Of a stretch of 64,000 nt of DNA, positions 27,028 to 39,907 are shown one piece after another. Numbering within the stretch: position 1 is the first letter of the stretch; every line of letters begins with the position of its first letter. Under the pieces are notes generated by a model that was given only the letters and a program-made list of their open reading frames with translations, was not told where the DNA came from and searched no databases. Both the position numbers and the translations under genes were made by a program. Source of the stretch: Brachynemurus nebulosus (taxonomy: Eukaryota > Arthropoda > Insecta > Neuroptera > Myrmeleontidae); assembly GCA_035578155.1 (NCBI GenBank), contig JAPWDM010000005.1, positions 27,666,108 to 27,730,107 on the forward strand, written 5' to 3'.

Positions 27028-27388
27028 ATGTTCTCCGCTGGTGAGTTTATTTTCTTATTGTTATATTTCGTAAACTAAAATACTCGTGTTTCTTTCAGAG
27101 GACATCATTTTTTTTCTTTATCTTTCTTCTTTTTCTTCATTCATTCTATTTTGGATTTTCGAGCATTTTTCGAGATTATTATTTTTATCTCTCCGAGATT
27201 TTCTACATTTTGATCTTTTGGAATCTTACCGCATTTTCTACAATTTTTCGATTCGATTTCGCCTTTCATGGATTGGATTTAACGCTGATTTGGAATCATT
27301 GATTTATATGCTGGATTACCGATTATTTACCGCCAATAAAGTTGTATTCTGCATCGTTTTGGTTAACGCTGCCGAATTATCAATTTGA
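27028..27388 (+). CDS. Weak candidate two-exon hydrophobic ORF
   Basis: ATG 27028 starts a 13-nt first exon ending at GTGAGT. A 58-nt intron ends at TTTCTTTCAG (27098), and the frame continues to a stop at 27388. The product would be about 100 residues, rich in Phe, Leu and Ser, beginning MFSAEDIIFF, with no known motif. Splice-site strength and phase fit, but the AT/T-rich composition could produce this by chance. The surrounding 26.6-28.2 kb is less AT-rich than its neighbours and rich in TTGCCGA/TACCG motifs, which might mark an unrecognised transposon or transcript. Confidence 0.2.
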
Positions 27389-28532
27389 AACACTGATCTA
27401 TTCCCGAGGATTCCGCTTAACTTCCCGTGGATCCACGTGTAGCCGACAGGTTGTGGCCTGCAACGAACCGATTGATCGTTTTGGTTGGAAACTGGTACCG
27501 CATAACTGAATTACCGCATCTTTAGTACATCCGGACTCCAATGTTTCGAGATGAATTCCGTATAAAATACAAGTAAATCACCCATAACAAAGGGAGGTAA
27601 CAAAATTTAAGTTTTCCGACACTTAAGCGTCTTTTTATTAAAAGAAACATTAATTGTATGAGTAACATTACATTTACCGTTATGCTTCAATTTATAAAGC
27701 ATTTTTGAAGATTTATTTATTTTTTTTTTTGAGAATACTTAACTTGTATTATTATTAATATTACCGAACTTTATGATGTCAAAAACATTGTGAAAATTCA
27801 AGAACGTTCTTAAATTTATTTACCTGAAAATTTGTATTAAAAGATCTGAAATTACTTATTGGTGAAAATATTATAAGGTTCAAGTACACATTATTAACTT
27901 CCGTCTAACTCAACTTTCGGTCCTGTATGTATTTAGTTTATTAATAAACTTAATTTAACCGTAGTGACGAATTACTTAACGCCCTTTACTCTCGTTTCAG
28001 AAGTGGTTTTACCCGTCTTGCATTCTGGGGTAAAGCTGAAGTCAATAGAATGCATGGCGCCCTGATTTTCCCGCTATCGTTACCGTACCGTTTACGAAAT
28101 TTAGACCCCCCCCGTATGTTACTGCCGACTGAGTCCGAAGCCGCGTTGCCGTACCGATGATGTAATAATTTTTACGTCATGCAGTGTTTACACCTATGCG
28201 ATTTTACCAGAATATGCACTCAAATTACGGCGTTGGGGTAATCGTAGTTGTTAAAATTAAGCCAATTTTTCTAATTTTCGCGTTCGATATCTCGAAACGA
28301 AGTGAGATATCGATTTTTTTATTCTTTAAAAAGTGTTTATTTTGGTCTATTTTATCGAAATATGCACTCAAAAGTTCATACAAACGCAGACACACAAAAT
28401 GATAAAAAAAAATGTGAAAAAATTGAATTTTGTCAAATTTTAAAAGTTTCCCAGCCTTTCCATTATCGATATCGAATTGTGTTTCGCTGGTATCTATGAT
28501 TTAGGGTAACAAAATATTTTAAAATAATGAAA

Positions 28533-28605
28533 AAAATTCGTCAAGTCCTCTGAGAAGGCCTAACTTAGTGCGTGTCAAAAAACACGCACTTGACGAATTT
28601 TTAAA
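28533..28605. repeat. Short foldback hairpin
   Basis: ATTCGTCAAGT pairs with ACTTGACGAAT, and an inner GTGCGTG/CACGCAC stem sits around TCAAAAAA. Confidence 0.7.
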
Positions 28606-28947
28606 TATTGTAGTCTATAATTTCATTTCATCTATTTTGGGGACAATTCTGCAAAATTTTATAAAAATACAAACAGAATTTTTTATTGGGACGATAAAAA
28701 GTTCTTTTTAAATTAGTATGAACGGTATTCTGAATCTGACCAACGTAATTATATGTAATATCTAAACATTTTTTGGTATAACTGAATCTGACAGAGGTTC
28801 ATATTAGATATAACTGATGCCGCCTACATAATATATTATGTTAATTTTGGTAAGTGTATACCGATATGGGCGATTATAATAACACTTCACTTTCAGCTGT
28901 GGGAATTTATGATATTTCTATGTTTATGCGTCATTAGCCAGTGTTAA

Positions 28948-29865
28948 TCTATACATGTAATAAATCTGTAACAACACCGTTTCTGTAGGTACATGGAATA
29001 TTTTTTGAAAATTGTACTGGATTGATTTTTTGAATTTATTGTCTGTCTGTCTGTCCGTCTGTCTGTTTACGCATAACGCAAAAACTATTGAACAGATTTT
29101 AATGAAATTTGGTGTGATGATAACATATTACCTAAGTCAACATCTAAGATACTTTTTATTCCGGAAAAATGTCTCATTCCTACGGGAAAATGTAAAAACC
29201 ATTCTGAACATGTGCACACATTACGCAAAAACTATTGAACGAATTTTGATGAAATTTGGTGTGGCCATAACTTATTACTTGGGTCAACATTTAAGATACT
29301 TTTTACTCCGGAAAAATGTCTCATTTCAACGGGAAAATGGAAAAACCATATTGGGCGGATTTTAATGAAATTTGGTGTGGCCATAACTTATTACTTGGGT
29401 CAACATTTAAGATACCTTTTACTCCGGGAAAATGTCTCATTTCAACGGGAAAATGGGAAAACCATTCAGAACATGTGCACACATTACACAAAAACTATTG
29501 AACGAATTTTGAGTGGCCATAACTTATTACTTACTTGGGTCAACATTTAAGATACTTTTTACTCCGGGAAAATGGAAAAACCATTCTGACCATGTGCACA
29601 CATTACGCAAAGCTAGTGAACGAATTTTGATGAAATTTGGCGTGGCCATAACTTATTACTTGGGTCAACATTTAAGATACTTTTTATCTTTTTACTCCGG
29701 GAAAATGTCTCATTCCCACGGGAAAATAGAAAAGCCATTTTGAGCATATGCATGCACTACGTAAAAACTATTGTTCTATGCAAGTTCTGTATAATATTAC
29801 ACTTATATACTTCTCATTGAGTTTATAACAATGCGTCGCGCGAACGACGTCGCGGGTACAGTTAG
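28948..29865 (+). mobile_element. Non-autonomous Helitron, family 2
   Basis: It starts TCTATACATGTAATAAATC after A and ends with a CGCGA/TCGCG hairpin (about 29840-29855) and GGTACAGTTAG before T. TTAG replaces the usual CTAG. A (TCTG)n tract at 29041-29068 and a tandem array (29090-29750) fill the interior. Open frames follow the array and look non-coding. Confidence 0.72.
29090..29750 (+). repeat. Tandem array, five units, inside Helitron family 2
   Basis: Five units share GAACGAATTTTGATGAAATT and TTGGGTCAACATTTAAGA. Unit starts are near 29096, 29243, 29358, 29504 and 29621, so spacing alternates between about 147 and 116 bp. Confidence 0.85.
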
Positions 29866-31834
29866 TATTAACTATAGCAGTTTGGTAAATAAAGAATTGT
29901 CTCAAATAAAATGTCTGAGTATCTTTCCAATAAATTCTGGTCTTTCTGAGCAAAATTAAAAAAGAAAAAAAATTATAAATATATTATTATGATCAATTTG
30001 TACCAAATGGTACATTATTTTTTACCATTTGGCACTTACAAATGATTAAAAAATTAATAAGTAAAATGCTCTTTATTTTTTAAAATAAATATTTAAATTT
30101 TTTTAGATTAAATAAACTAATGTGAAACGGAAATGAGAAGATTACTTAAAAGATTGAATATTTATAATATTGTTTCATTAGTTTTATTATTAATACGAAT
30201 AAATGAACAGCCATTAATAATGTGAGTTTAATTTTAGATTAAAAAATTTCCCGAAACAGTATTTTAAATTTTATTTTAATAAGTATTTGTAGAACATAAC
30301 CAGAATAAACTACACTTGTAGATACCTAGGTAGTTATAGAATTTTTATAAAAAAAATTACACTCAAAATACCACATTTTAATCAACCATCTTAACCCTAG
30401 AACGACAAGGCGGTGTCATATATGACACCTACGTTTTTTGTTTCAGCGCTGTAACTTTTGATAATGTAGAAGTTGACAATAATCGAATGTTTCTTTCTTG
30501 ATAAAAATTTGAATACCATCTAGACAGATAGACGTTGACACTGACATATCAATTAAATATCGATTTGACACACTAGAACCGGTGTATTTTATTAAATACA
30601 CCAAGTTTATTAAATTTTTTTAGTGCTTTAAAACCGTGAATAAAAAAATTATAAAATGAAAAAATTGGAAGTGAATTATATAGGCTTTTTAAGATGTTCT
30701 TTTCATTTTTACCACAATTAAATATGTCGAATCACTAAAAAGGAGACTTTTATCGAACCAGTCATATTTCTAAAAGGAATTTTGTTATTTTAATAGCAAA
30801 AATGAAAAAGTTCACTCCCAAATTACCTTAATTCAATAAGTCCCCATAGCTCAAAACACCTCTATAAAGTTTGATTTGATAAAAAAGAATTTTTTAACTT
30901 GATGACGCCATCAAGTTTACTAAAGTTTTTCAAAGCCCTAAAAATGGTAAACGTATGACAAAATGATTAAATTGGAAACGAATTATAGATTTTCCAAGCC
31001 GTTGTTTACATCTTTACTAAAATTAAGCACGTGGGACCACTAGAAAACAGACTTCAGACAAATTGTGGAAAAAATTAACTAAAATTTATATTTTTACACA
31101 TCTTAAGAATCAAGTTAATTAAAAAATTAATTAGTTTGCAAATCAAACTTTATGTAGCACAAGATTAAACAATCCTTGGGAAGAACCAATAAGGCACGAA
31201 ATTGTAACATATTGGAATTGTATCATATTGCATTTTTGCTCTAGTACGGAAATGAAAATCTTGATAAATATTTGCCTAAAACAAATATTACATTTCCGGC
31301 GAAATATTGCAGGCTTATTATCTATCTTTCGACACCCTCTTTATCCAACATAAGAAATTGTGTTTTCGATGTCCTAATAATTTCCAAAATATGTCCTTTC
31401 ACCAATAAAATAGATATTGTATTATTGTTTTCCTGTTTCGGTATTTTCTTTTCTGTGATTTTGTATATTGAAGTAGGCCGACCACTGGCGGAAAAAGGTT
31501 TGTCTAAGATTTTCTTTTTCTTTGTTTACCGCATCTTCTGTATTTGACAGACTTTTTCAAATGAATTTATGTCAAGTTGTTTTTCATTGATTTTATTTCT
31601 TTTTCAGTTTCTTTTTCCTTTTTCAGACTTTTTTTTAATATTTTTATTAAGGGGATTGTATAATTGTATTATTGTGTATATGAGATTATGAGGTACATAT
31701 TTTATAATATTTTTTTATTTTTTATTTAATATTTAATATTAAAAAATATTTACATATATTACATTTTTTTATTGGTTTCAAATATTTGTTTATTGGTTTT
31801 TCAATTTTTAATCTTTTAAAGTTATTATCCCCTA
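29866..31834. other. AT-rich intergenic DNA with a diffuse old repeat
   Basis: 30773-30985 is related to 41101-41310, including a GATGACGCCATCA-like box. The 91-codon frame at 31272-31547 resembles no protein I know. Confidence 0.5.
30391..30429 (+). repeat. piggyBac-like terminus at TTAA
   Basis: TTAACCCTAGAACGACAAGG followed by the palindrome GGTGTCATATATGACACC (30412-30429). TTAA plus CCCTAGA is the usual piggyBac end. No matching right end was found nearby. Confidence 0.5.
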
Positions 31835-31836
31835 TA

Positions 31837-32949
31837 GGGGTGACCGGGGTAACTGTGAATGGATTTTCATGAGTTGAGATAAAAGCGTTGTTTTAAGTAT
31901 TTTTTATTTTATATATATCACATTATGGTTGATTTATTTTTAATTCTACATTATTCAGGATGCGCCACACAAGTTTTGAGCAAATTCGTATGAAAAACAA
32001 AAATTTTATAAGCCATTCACATTTCCCCGGTGTGGTTTTGCAAATCTTATGAATTTCGGGGTAAAGGTGAATGCCATCAGAAAAATTATTTAGAATGGAT
32101 TACAAGAGAAGGGTGATACGTCAGAGTAAAGCCCAACTCAAATTCTTCACATTTACTCCACTTTTAAATTTTTCATCATACTTTAGCGGTCACAATTTCT
32201 CTTTGTTTAATGCAAGTTACGCATATCACAAATTTCTACAAAAAATCAAGGTTGAACAAAGATATCAAAAATTGTAGGAACAAATTTATTACAAGCTAAA
32301 AATGATATTTTGATGATATTTTGTCATTTTATCATATAAAAAATAAAAAAATTCCATGTATTCACACAAAAAAAAGGAAAATAGGACTTTTTCAAGGAAA
32401 TACATTTAGTTTACATGAATAAAAAACAATTTTTTTTTTGTATTGTTTGTACAACGGAAACTTGAACAATAAGGTCACCAACATCTTCATCAACATTTTC
32501 AATTCTCAAAAGGACACTACTGAAATTTTTGACCGAATGGGGGCATTTGTGAATGACGTTCACAATTACCCCACAATTTTAAAATCATGGGGTAATTGTG
32601 AATTGGTGATAAATTGTCCAATTTCTTTAGCAATTAATAAGGAACCGTCTCAGGGCCTAGACCACTTCTTTAAAAATACTTTTAACCATTTCTTACCTTT
32701 TAAAAAAAGAAAATGTATTTAAAAAAATTTTTTTTTGAGGATTGGTCGAAGTAAGATACATAAAATTTTGCAAGAGTTTTTTCAAAATAAAAAAGATAAT
32801 ACTTGGAGAATTGTTATGAAATTTTAATAGCATATTAAGAAAGGACAGAAAAACATATTAAGAGTTGATTTTTAGCAATATTAATGTTATTTTAGAAATA
32901 ATAGGCACCGTTCACAATTGCCCCAATTCACAATTACCCCGGTCAACCC
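31837..32949. mobile_element. TIR element with TA target and repeated GGGGTAATTGTGAA motifs
   Basis: The ends are GGGGTGACCGGGGTAACTGT and TTACCCCGGTCAACCC, with TA at 31835-31836 and 32950-32951. Copies of the motif in both orientations recur near 32012, 32056, 32555, 32590 and 32910. Frames of up to 94 codons are present, none recognised. Confidence 0.78.
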
Positions 32950-34899
32950 TACCAAGGCTTTTCAAAAAGCTTGAGAACATTAAAAATTTGGCCCATAGCC
33001 ACAAAAGTCCAACTATCAACAGTGATGGTGAAGATATAAAATTCAAAATCAAAACTAAGAACCTAGTAGTCTTTGTCTTGATAGTTTTAATCTTGGTTTC
33101 GTACTAAGAATATTGATGTTAGTCTTGTGCAGTTCGATGCAAAAGGGAAAGATTGATTTTGCTCAGTCTTGGATTTTTTACTAAACTATTTATAAACAAT
33201 CAAAATTAAAGATTTTTCGAAAGTTTTCATTATACGGTCTGTTTGTGTTCAACAAGAATCTTGATATTCGAGTATGCATCTAGAAGGTCTTGATCTTGGC
33301 CTTGTACCATAGTTGGTACATGAAGACAACACTATTGTTGTTGTAAAATAGCTAGCAGGGCCGTGGAGAGAAATCAAGGGCCCCAGGGACAAACTATCCC
33401 GGGCCCCCCGTCAAATATTAAATTTACTACTGGCCTCAAACCTTGTCCTTTAAAATCTATCCAACAAAAAGATATTAAAGGCACTAGCTGGCGCGACAAA
33501 GGTCATTCTGCCCTTTTCGGTAGAGTAGTGCAATGAGTTTAATTTGGTTAGAGTGAATGTCTCAAACGCTATCTCTAAACTTCCCAATAGCTTAGGAGCT
33601 ATTGCCATAATTCCAAATTTCTTTTTCTTCCAATAACTTCTTACTGATAAGAATTAAGTTATTTTCATCTACAAACTCTAATACCAACTTTTTACGTAAA
33701 TTTTTAAATATTTTCTTACAAGGAACATCACGGGGGTGTACCCCTACAATTTTGTTTATTTTTTTGATATGTTGTAGAACATCGAAAAATAAGGGACACG
33801 TATTTTTTTTAGCGGCTGTAAAACGGTTTGAAGGGGCGAAATCACCCTTCAAAAATTGGGGTAAAAATTTAATTTGTCAAATATCTCGAAAACGAGAAGA
33901 GATAGACCAAAAGTTTAAATTGGCGGTATTGCTCCTTTTTAAAGAGCTATCTATTGATATGCAATTTGTTTAAATTACATCAACAGGGGTGGTTGGGGGT
34001 TAAAATTTAGGGGTTAACTTTGCGAAAAGAGCGTAAAAAATACAATAATATATTAAAATTTTGTTTACAGACTTCAAATCTACGTGAAAAAATCTAATTG
34101 ACCTGTTTTTGCTCAATTTCATAATATTAAGTTTAGGGGTAAGTAATTAGAGAGTGACTGTGTTGACATAATCATACTATCTGAGTAATTCAGGAACTTC
34201 TTCATGGAAAATAGCTAGCTTTGATTTTGATTAGGGTACTTCGAAAATTTTGGGAACCTTTAATCTACACAGTCGTTATTGCCATTGTAGTAAAATAAAC
34301 TCAATATATAAATTCGTCTAAAAAATTATAACAAATAATATTAAATTTTATGCCACAAAACAACTTATTTCTTTTAAGAAACATACATGAAATATTTCGA
34401 GTATAGGACTATATTCCTTTCCCACCCTCCTCTTCTCGTTTTCTTCGCTCTACTGATCCAACGTATACTCAATTTCACGGGTAAATTTTTATCCCATTTT
34501 TATATAAGTTTTCCACCATAATATCTTGTAATATACTGTTTATGTTATCTAAAAGGACTATGTATGGCGATGTCAATTCTCGCATCGGAAAATATTGTTA
34601 TTTTTATATGTGCTACTTATGTGATGCTTACATATGTATATTTCTTATAAGGGTCGTTAAATAAAAAAAAATGTCGATTTGAATAAATATTTTGTTATAT
34701 GTCACATTTAGATGCGGAAAATTAGATTACTGTTATAAAGTAGTTTCCCATATTTTTCACTATTGACATATTTTTTAGTCGAATTTTCTCCGAAAAATTA
34801 GACTTATACAGTCTATACGATAAGAGCTGCGAGAGGCGAGAGTAGGGGCGCTATCCGTTTTCGGACCCGTAGAACACGAATATGTAGAAAAAAAAAATG

Positions 34900-34906
<7 letters not shown>
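32950..34906. other. Intergenic DNA with hAT-like and unclassified repeat fragments
   Basis: 33354-33420 starts GCAGGGCCGTGGAGAGAAAT and has GGGCCCC blocks, like a decayed hAT end. The rest, including the 86-codon minus frame at 33592-33852, looks non-coding. Confidence 0.5.

Positions 34907-34945
<39 letters not shown>
34907..34945 (+). repeat. (TA)n microsatellite
   Basis: A 39-bp TA array outside the interspersed-element context. Confidence 0.95.
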
Positions 34946-34948
<3 letters not shown>

Positions 34949-35266
34949 CCCGCCACCTTTTAATTTGTGTAGGGCCCCCCTATGGAAGTTAAGAGATGAA
35001 ATTTGGTAAGTGGGGCTTATTCCGATGCACAACAATACTATCAAAGTGGGGTCAAATTTTGGGCAAATTTTTTTTCGGACCCGACCTTTAAGGGGGTGGT
35101 GGGGGGCGGAAAAGCAATAAAACTTTTCCAAATCGGTTTTAAATAATGTTTCGGTCAATTATCTACAACATATCCAAAATTCAGCTTCCTAGGATGATAT
35201 GGTGGGAGTAGAGGGGGGAAAAACGATTTTCGCTGGATCTAACAGGCCCCCAGCCCCCCAGAATTA

Positions 35267-35830
35267 ACGTAGAGGGTTGAAATTTGGTGTGTTGATAAAG
35301 TTCGTACCTAGGTTGTGCTTTTTGGAGGTTTTAATATTTTACCCCCACCCCCCTCATTTTTAAGCTACAATTTCATGCATTTTCGACGTTTTCGAAGTTT
35401 GTACCACTCGCACAGGTCACCCGAATAAACCTAGAGGGCTGAAATTTTGTATTCGGATTAAGTTAGTATCAAGGGGGTGCCTTTTAGGGGTCTCGACTTT
35501 TAACCCCTACCCCCACCATTTTTATACCCAAAAGAACATGATTTTTCTTGTTTTTTAACAGTTTCGTTCGGGTCAAAATCTCCCCAAATAAACCTAGAGG
35601 GCTGAAATTTGGTGTACAGGTTAAGCTAATAGCTAGACACTGTTTTTTGGAGGTTTCAACTTTTAACCCTTACCCCCACGATTTTTACGCCAATATTTCC
35701 TTAATTTTTTTGCTTGTTTTCTAACACGTCTAGAGACTCCCTAAGGAAACCTAGAGGGCTGAAATTTTGTACGTGTATTCAGTTAGTATCCAGCTAGTAC
35801 CTTGTAGGGAGTCCGCATCACTTTTCCCCC
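35267..35830 (+). repeat. ~160-bp tandem repeats
   Basis: CTAGAGGGCTGAAATTTTGT-type unit starts occur at 35271, 35433, 35596 and 35753. Each unit ends in a TTTTAACCCCTACCCCCAC block. More diverged relatives extend left to about 34950. Confidence 0.85.
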
Positions 35831-36156
35831 CACTTCTCCCATTTTTACATCGGAATTGAATGCTATTGTTAAATGTGTTTTAAAAGCATTATGTTTATTC
35901 TAAATACAAGTAGGCGAATAGTAATTTTAAAAAATTTAAAAAAAAGTGAACTTACTTTTATGACAAATGAAATACATACATATTAAGTAATTTAAAAATG
36001 TTATTAAAGTCACTGTTTATTTATAAATTAGGAATTTTGGATTTTTAGTATTTATAAAATAGAAATTTTGGATTTTTTTGGAAAGAAAAAATATCTTTAT
36101 AAAGGCCTTCCAGTTTACTATTTAAGATCCTTTTTTAATTTTTAAAACTAAAACAT

Positions 36157-36290
36157 AAAGGCAGTTAGCGGATAAACATGGGCAGGAATGTCCTCGTACG
36201 AATTGTGTTGGCTTTTTTTCTGCTACCTGTTTTCGGCACAAAATTGAAATTTACTGAGATACAGCTCTTAAATACTTAAAACCTTTTTTA
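36157..36290 (+). repeat. Diverged end of the AAAGGCTATTGGCGG foldback family
   Basis: AAAGGCAGTTAGCGGATAAA and GTACGAATTGTGTTGG match the arm of the 51249-52376 element. Only one arm is found here. Confidence 0.75.
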
Positions 36291-37486
36291 AAGCCTCGAT
36301 CAGCCGAACACTCAACACCAATTTTGAAACCAACAAAATGACAATTCGGTTGTAGACTTTCAATCACATTTCGCTTGTAGACATTCAATACCGAAGATGA
36401 AGGGGAAAATTCGACTACCGTGATGGGGCCCCGCTGCTCACGGCGTTTTTTTTTTATTTGGGTCATAAAATTCAACAAAAGTTTTTTTTCTTTTAGAGAA
36501 CTTTTGACATTCTTTGCCAAAGGACCAAAGGAGGGAGTGAAAATATGGTAGAATTTTGTTCCCAATGGGTGACAAAAAAAGCTTATAGTCTTTGATGCGT
36601 AGAAAGCTTTGAGAACTCCTAGTCTAGACTTTCGACCATTTTTTCAGTGTCACTTCTTTATATGATAGTTATTGAAGAGAAACAGTATTTAATTAATCAC
36701 ATAGTAAAATCACGAATGTCTAAAGCTTGTACTTTTTCTTATCCATAAATAAAGATCTCTTGGGAATGATAAATTAATATTTCAGAAGTGATTTATAACA
36801 CCCTTATTACGTTTTATACCACAATTAGCGTATGCAATAAACCGTACACAGTTCGTATACTGTATGTGATTTAACTTTAATCAGATTGTTAGTCGTTTCG
36901 TGGAGATACAATAGGTTTCTTAATTAGTTATTATTCTAAAGCTCTTGTATTAGTATACAAATTACACATTTATTGTTTTACGTTTTGACAGAGCTACTGC
37001 TAACCTTTCGATTTTTTTTATAATCTGTTGGTCTTGTATTTTATTTATCTATTTTACTACACAAAATATCTCTTTTAAAAATATTCGCATTGTCTGCACT
37101 CCAAAGTTTAAGGGGTTATATACAGTTCTGATTGTCGAAAAAATGTATAATTTTTTATATTGCATACTCTTTAAATTCGTTATCTCAAGACTATTTTCAT
37201 CAAATTTCATAACAATCGGAGTATTAGATTCGAATTTGTAGTTTATAGTCCTATTTATAGTGCGACATCTCGAGTAACGCCGGCGGCTGCTCCTGCACTA
37301 CTGCCACTGATTGTGAGTCATACAGTTGTCGATTGGTATAATATAATATAAGCAGTACGGCGACTTTCGCCGCTCACAGCAGTTTGACAATTTTCAACAT
37401 TATTTTCTCTTGAAAAACTCTGCGGCGTGCAGTCTATAAAATTATATTGTGATCTTAAATTTGATATTTCTTTTATAGTCTAACAC

Positions 37487-37670
37487 CGGGCTTCTCAAAC
37501 TATGGGTCGCGACCCCAGTTGGGCCGCTTAGCGAAATAATGGGGTCACAGCGAAAATTTTTTATATGTAGTTATATATATTATTACCTAATCAACAAATC
37601 CTTACAAAATACTTATATATATATATCTCTATTTGGGGTCGCGAATGAAAAAAGTTTAAGAAGCCCTGGC
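37487..37670. mobile_element. 184-bp hAT MITE with perfect 8-bp TSD
   Basis: The ends are CGGGCTTCTCAAAC and GTTTAAGAAGCCCTGGC, flanked by TCTAACAC at 37479-37486 and 37671-37678. Internal GGGTCGCGACCC is near the left end and GGGGTCGCGAAT near the right end. Confidence 0.9.
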
Positions 37671-38225
37671 TCTAACACTTAAAAATTGTACAATATTTCT
37701 TTATTTTTATGGAAATATAAAACAAGTTATTCAAAAAATCATACGTTATTTTATCAAACAACAATTTGGTATTGGACTGTACCGTCTTCAGGTTATAATA
37801 ATTATTGTGTTTATACTACTGTGTATATTTATAACGGTTTTATCTACATGAATACGTGAATTTATTAATAATGTTTATTGTCTCGGACAATAATTTTACT
37901 TATACACCAATAACTCGCTTTGCGTTGTTTCGTTTTGCGTTTTTTCGAAGTTGCGTTGCTGCTGATTTAGTACTAATTTTCATAGTGCGTCGTTAGATTT
38001 TTGAAGTTGCGTTGTTTTGGGTTCGAGTCTTTAATTTTTTTCGAAATTTTTTGAAATTTTTTTTTTCTAAAAAATGGCACGACGTTGTTCATAATTCACT
38101 TTGCGTCGTTACAATTCGCGTCGTGTTTTTTTGGAACGTAATCACGACGCAAATTGAGGTATTGGTGTATATGAAAACATAATATGTACGAAGCAAAACC
38201 CGATATGTTGATGTGAAAGCACAAC

Positions 38226-38297
38226 GGGGATGTAGCTCAGTGGTAGAGCGTTCGCTTTGCATGTGAAAGGCCCCGGGTTCGATCCCCGGCATCTCCA
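38226..38297 (+). tRNA. tRNA-Ala (anticodon UGC)
   Basis: A 72-nt sequence folds into a full cloverleaf. The acceptor stem is GGGGATG/CATCTCC with one G-U pair, the D-arm is GCTC/GAGC, the anticodon stem is TTCGC/GTGAA and the T-arm is CCGGG/CCCGG around TTCGATC. The anticodon loop TTTGCAT places UGC at 38258-38260, which reads Ala GCN codons. Discriminator A is at 38297. The internal Pol III A box lies in the D-arm and the B box (GGTTCGATCC) in the T-arm. No intron is present. A T4 run at 38307-38310 is a plausible Pol III terminator. The fold is intact, so it is probably functional. Confidence 0.96.
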
Positions 38298-38306
38298 AAT
38301 GTAAAA

Positions 38307-38310
38307 TTTT
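38307..38310 (+). terminator. Pol III T-run after tRNA-Ala
   Basis: Four T residues on the coding strand start 10 nt after the tRNA 3' end. This is the usual minimal Pol III termination signal. Confidence 0.6.
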
Positions 38311-39351
38311 ATAAATATAAATATAATTAATTTTAAATTTTTTTAATTTAATTTACATATTTAAAATTGAATCTGTCGGTTTTTTAGAACAAATAAATAC
38401 TTTAAACATTTTTCTGCTGGAAACAAAGGTTAATGAGGAAAATAAATTGAATTTACAAAAATTATAATTTATCTTTGTTTGACTAATGATTAATAAATGA
38501 AGCGTGTTGATTACATTTAATAAAAAAATAATATTTTACAATAAAATTTCAGTTAACACTCAATAAAAGTGACAGATAAACAAGAATAAATTAATTGATT
38601 CAATCAAAAATGTCAAATGTATTATATACATAGTGTTTTATTTATATTGAGCTCGCTACTCAGGGCTTCATGCAAATTTTCGACTAGATTATTAATAACG
38701 GGTCCATAGCGAGACCAAAGGAATTACGTTTGAAACTTGGGGCCAACACTCGTCACTGGAAGGAGAAAAAAACTTAGCGTCGTCAATGTTAGTTCCTAAG
38801 TCTGCTGTTGCGACCGCTCCAAATACTACCGTGGGAAAAGGGCAGGAATCATTTTCTTTTTATTTGTTCTCCAAAACTCGTATTTCCTGATAATTTTACT
38901 GCTTTAATGATAATTAGCAACAAGAGCGAAATATTCCTTAAGGTAGCTTAAAAGAACGTCTGAATGTATTAAATAACATATATTTAATGGATATGAATTT
39001 ACAACTTTTCTAAATTACGGTTGAGGATTGAATTTTAACAATTTTTGAGCCAAGTCTATCTTCAGTTAATCCTAAAATGACTACAAAACCTGACTAGAAG
39101 AAACATCCAGTCTGTGTCGCTTTTACCACTGACGTTTTTTTCTATAAATAGCCTTCTATAATTAAGATTATATTAAATTTCTAAATCCAATACTTCTAAG
39201 GGCGCGCATATTATATAAAAGTGGGTCATATCTTACTATTATCTTATTGTTGTCTTTCAATTAGATAGGAAGAAGATAACGTAGTTTTGATAATCCAATA
39301 AATATACTTCTTCTGCAATTTCTGACAAGTTTTTGAGATTCTTATTCAATA
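38311..39351. other. AT-rich DNA between tRNA-Ala and the first Helitron
   Basis: No gene, RNA or clear repeat seen. Confidence 0.55.
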
Positions 39352-39907
39352 TCTACTTAATAAACTAACACTGACTGACTGACTGACAGACAACACACAG
39401 CCTAAACCCTTGGGTTTAGGAGAATGAAATTTTGCACAGGAGTTCCCTATATAACGTAGGTGACCACTAAGAAAGGATTTTTGAAAATTTACCCCCTAAG
39501 TAGGTTAAATAGGGAATGAAAATTTTTATGGAAATTCGACATTTTTGAAGTTAGATTTATAAAAATGTGTTACTATGACTCTTCAAATAAATAATATTTT
39601 GTACAGATTGACAGACAACCCACAGCCTAAACTGTTGGGTTTGGAAGGACGAAATTTAGCACAGGAGATATGAAAATTGATCTTTAGGCTTCTGTTTATA
39701 AATAAAAGTCAGTTGTGTAAACGTTTCTGGAAATTCATTCCCTAAGGGGTTAAAATAAGAAATGAAAGTTCGTATAGGAAGTTGGTCATTTTTGAAAATA
39801 GAAACGTGGAAATTGGTATTTAGGCTTTTGAAAAACATTGAAAGTGAGCAGTGATTATCTATTAAAAAGGTGTTGCCGATGGGAAATCCCATCGGGTATA
39901 CGGCTAG
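39352..39907 (+). mobile_element. Non-autonomous Helitron, family 1, copy 1
   Basis: The 5' end is TCTACTTAATAAAC preceded by A. The 3' end has a hairpin (CCGATGGGAAATCCCATCGG, 39876-39895), 8 nt, then CTAG followed by T. This is the Helitron signature (TC...hairpin...CTRR, inserted between A and T). Inside are (CTGA)n and GACAGACAACACACAGCC. No Rep/helicase is encoded. Confidence 0.85.

Noticed and set aside
29012..29743. Series of overlapping plus-strand frames with repeated peptides
   Set aside because: Peptide repeats come from the Helitron tandem array. Frames shift between units, so there is no coding constraint.
29096..29750. CRISPR-like array
   Set aside because: Units are over 100 bp, have no spacer structure and lie in a eukaryotic Helitron.
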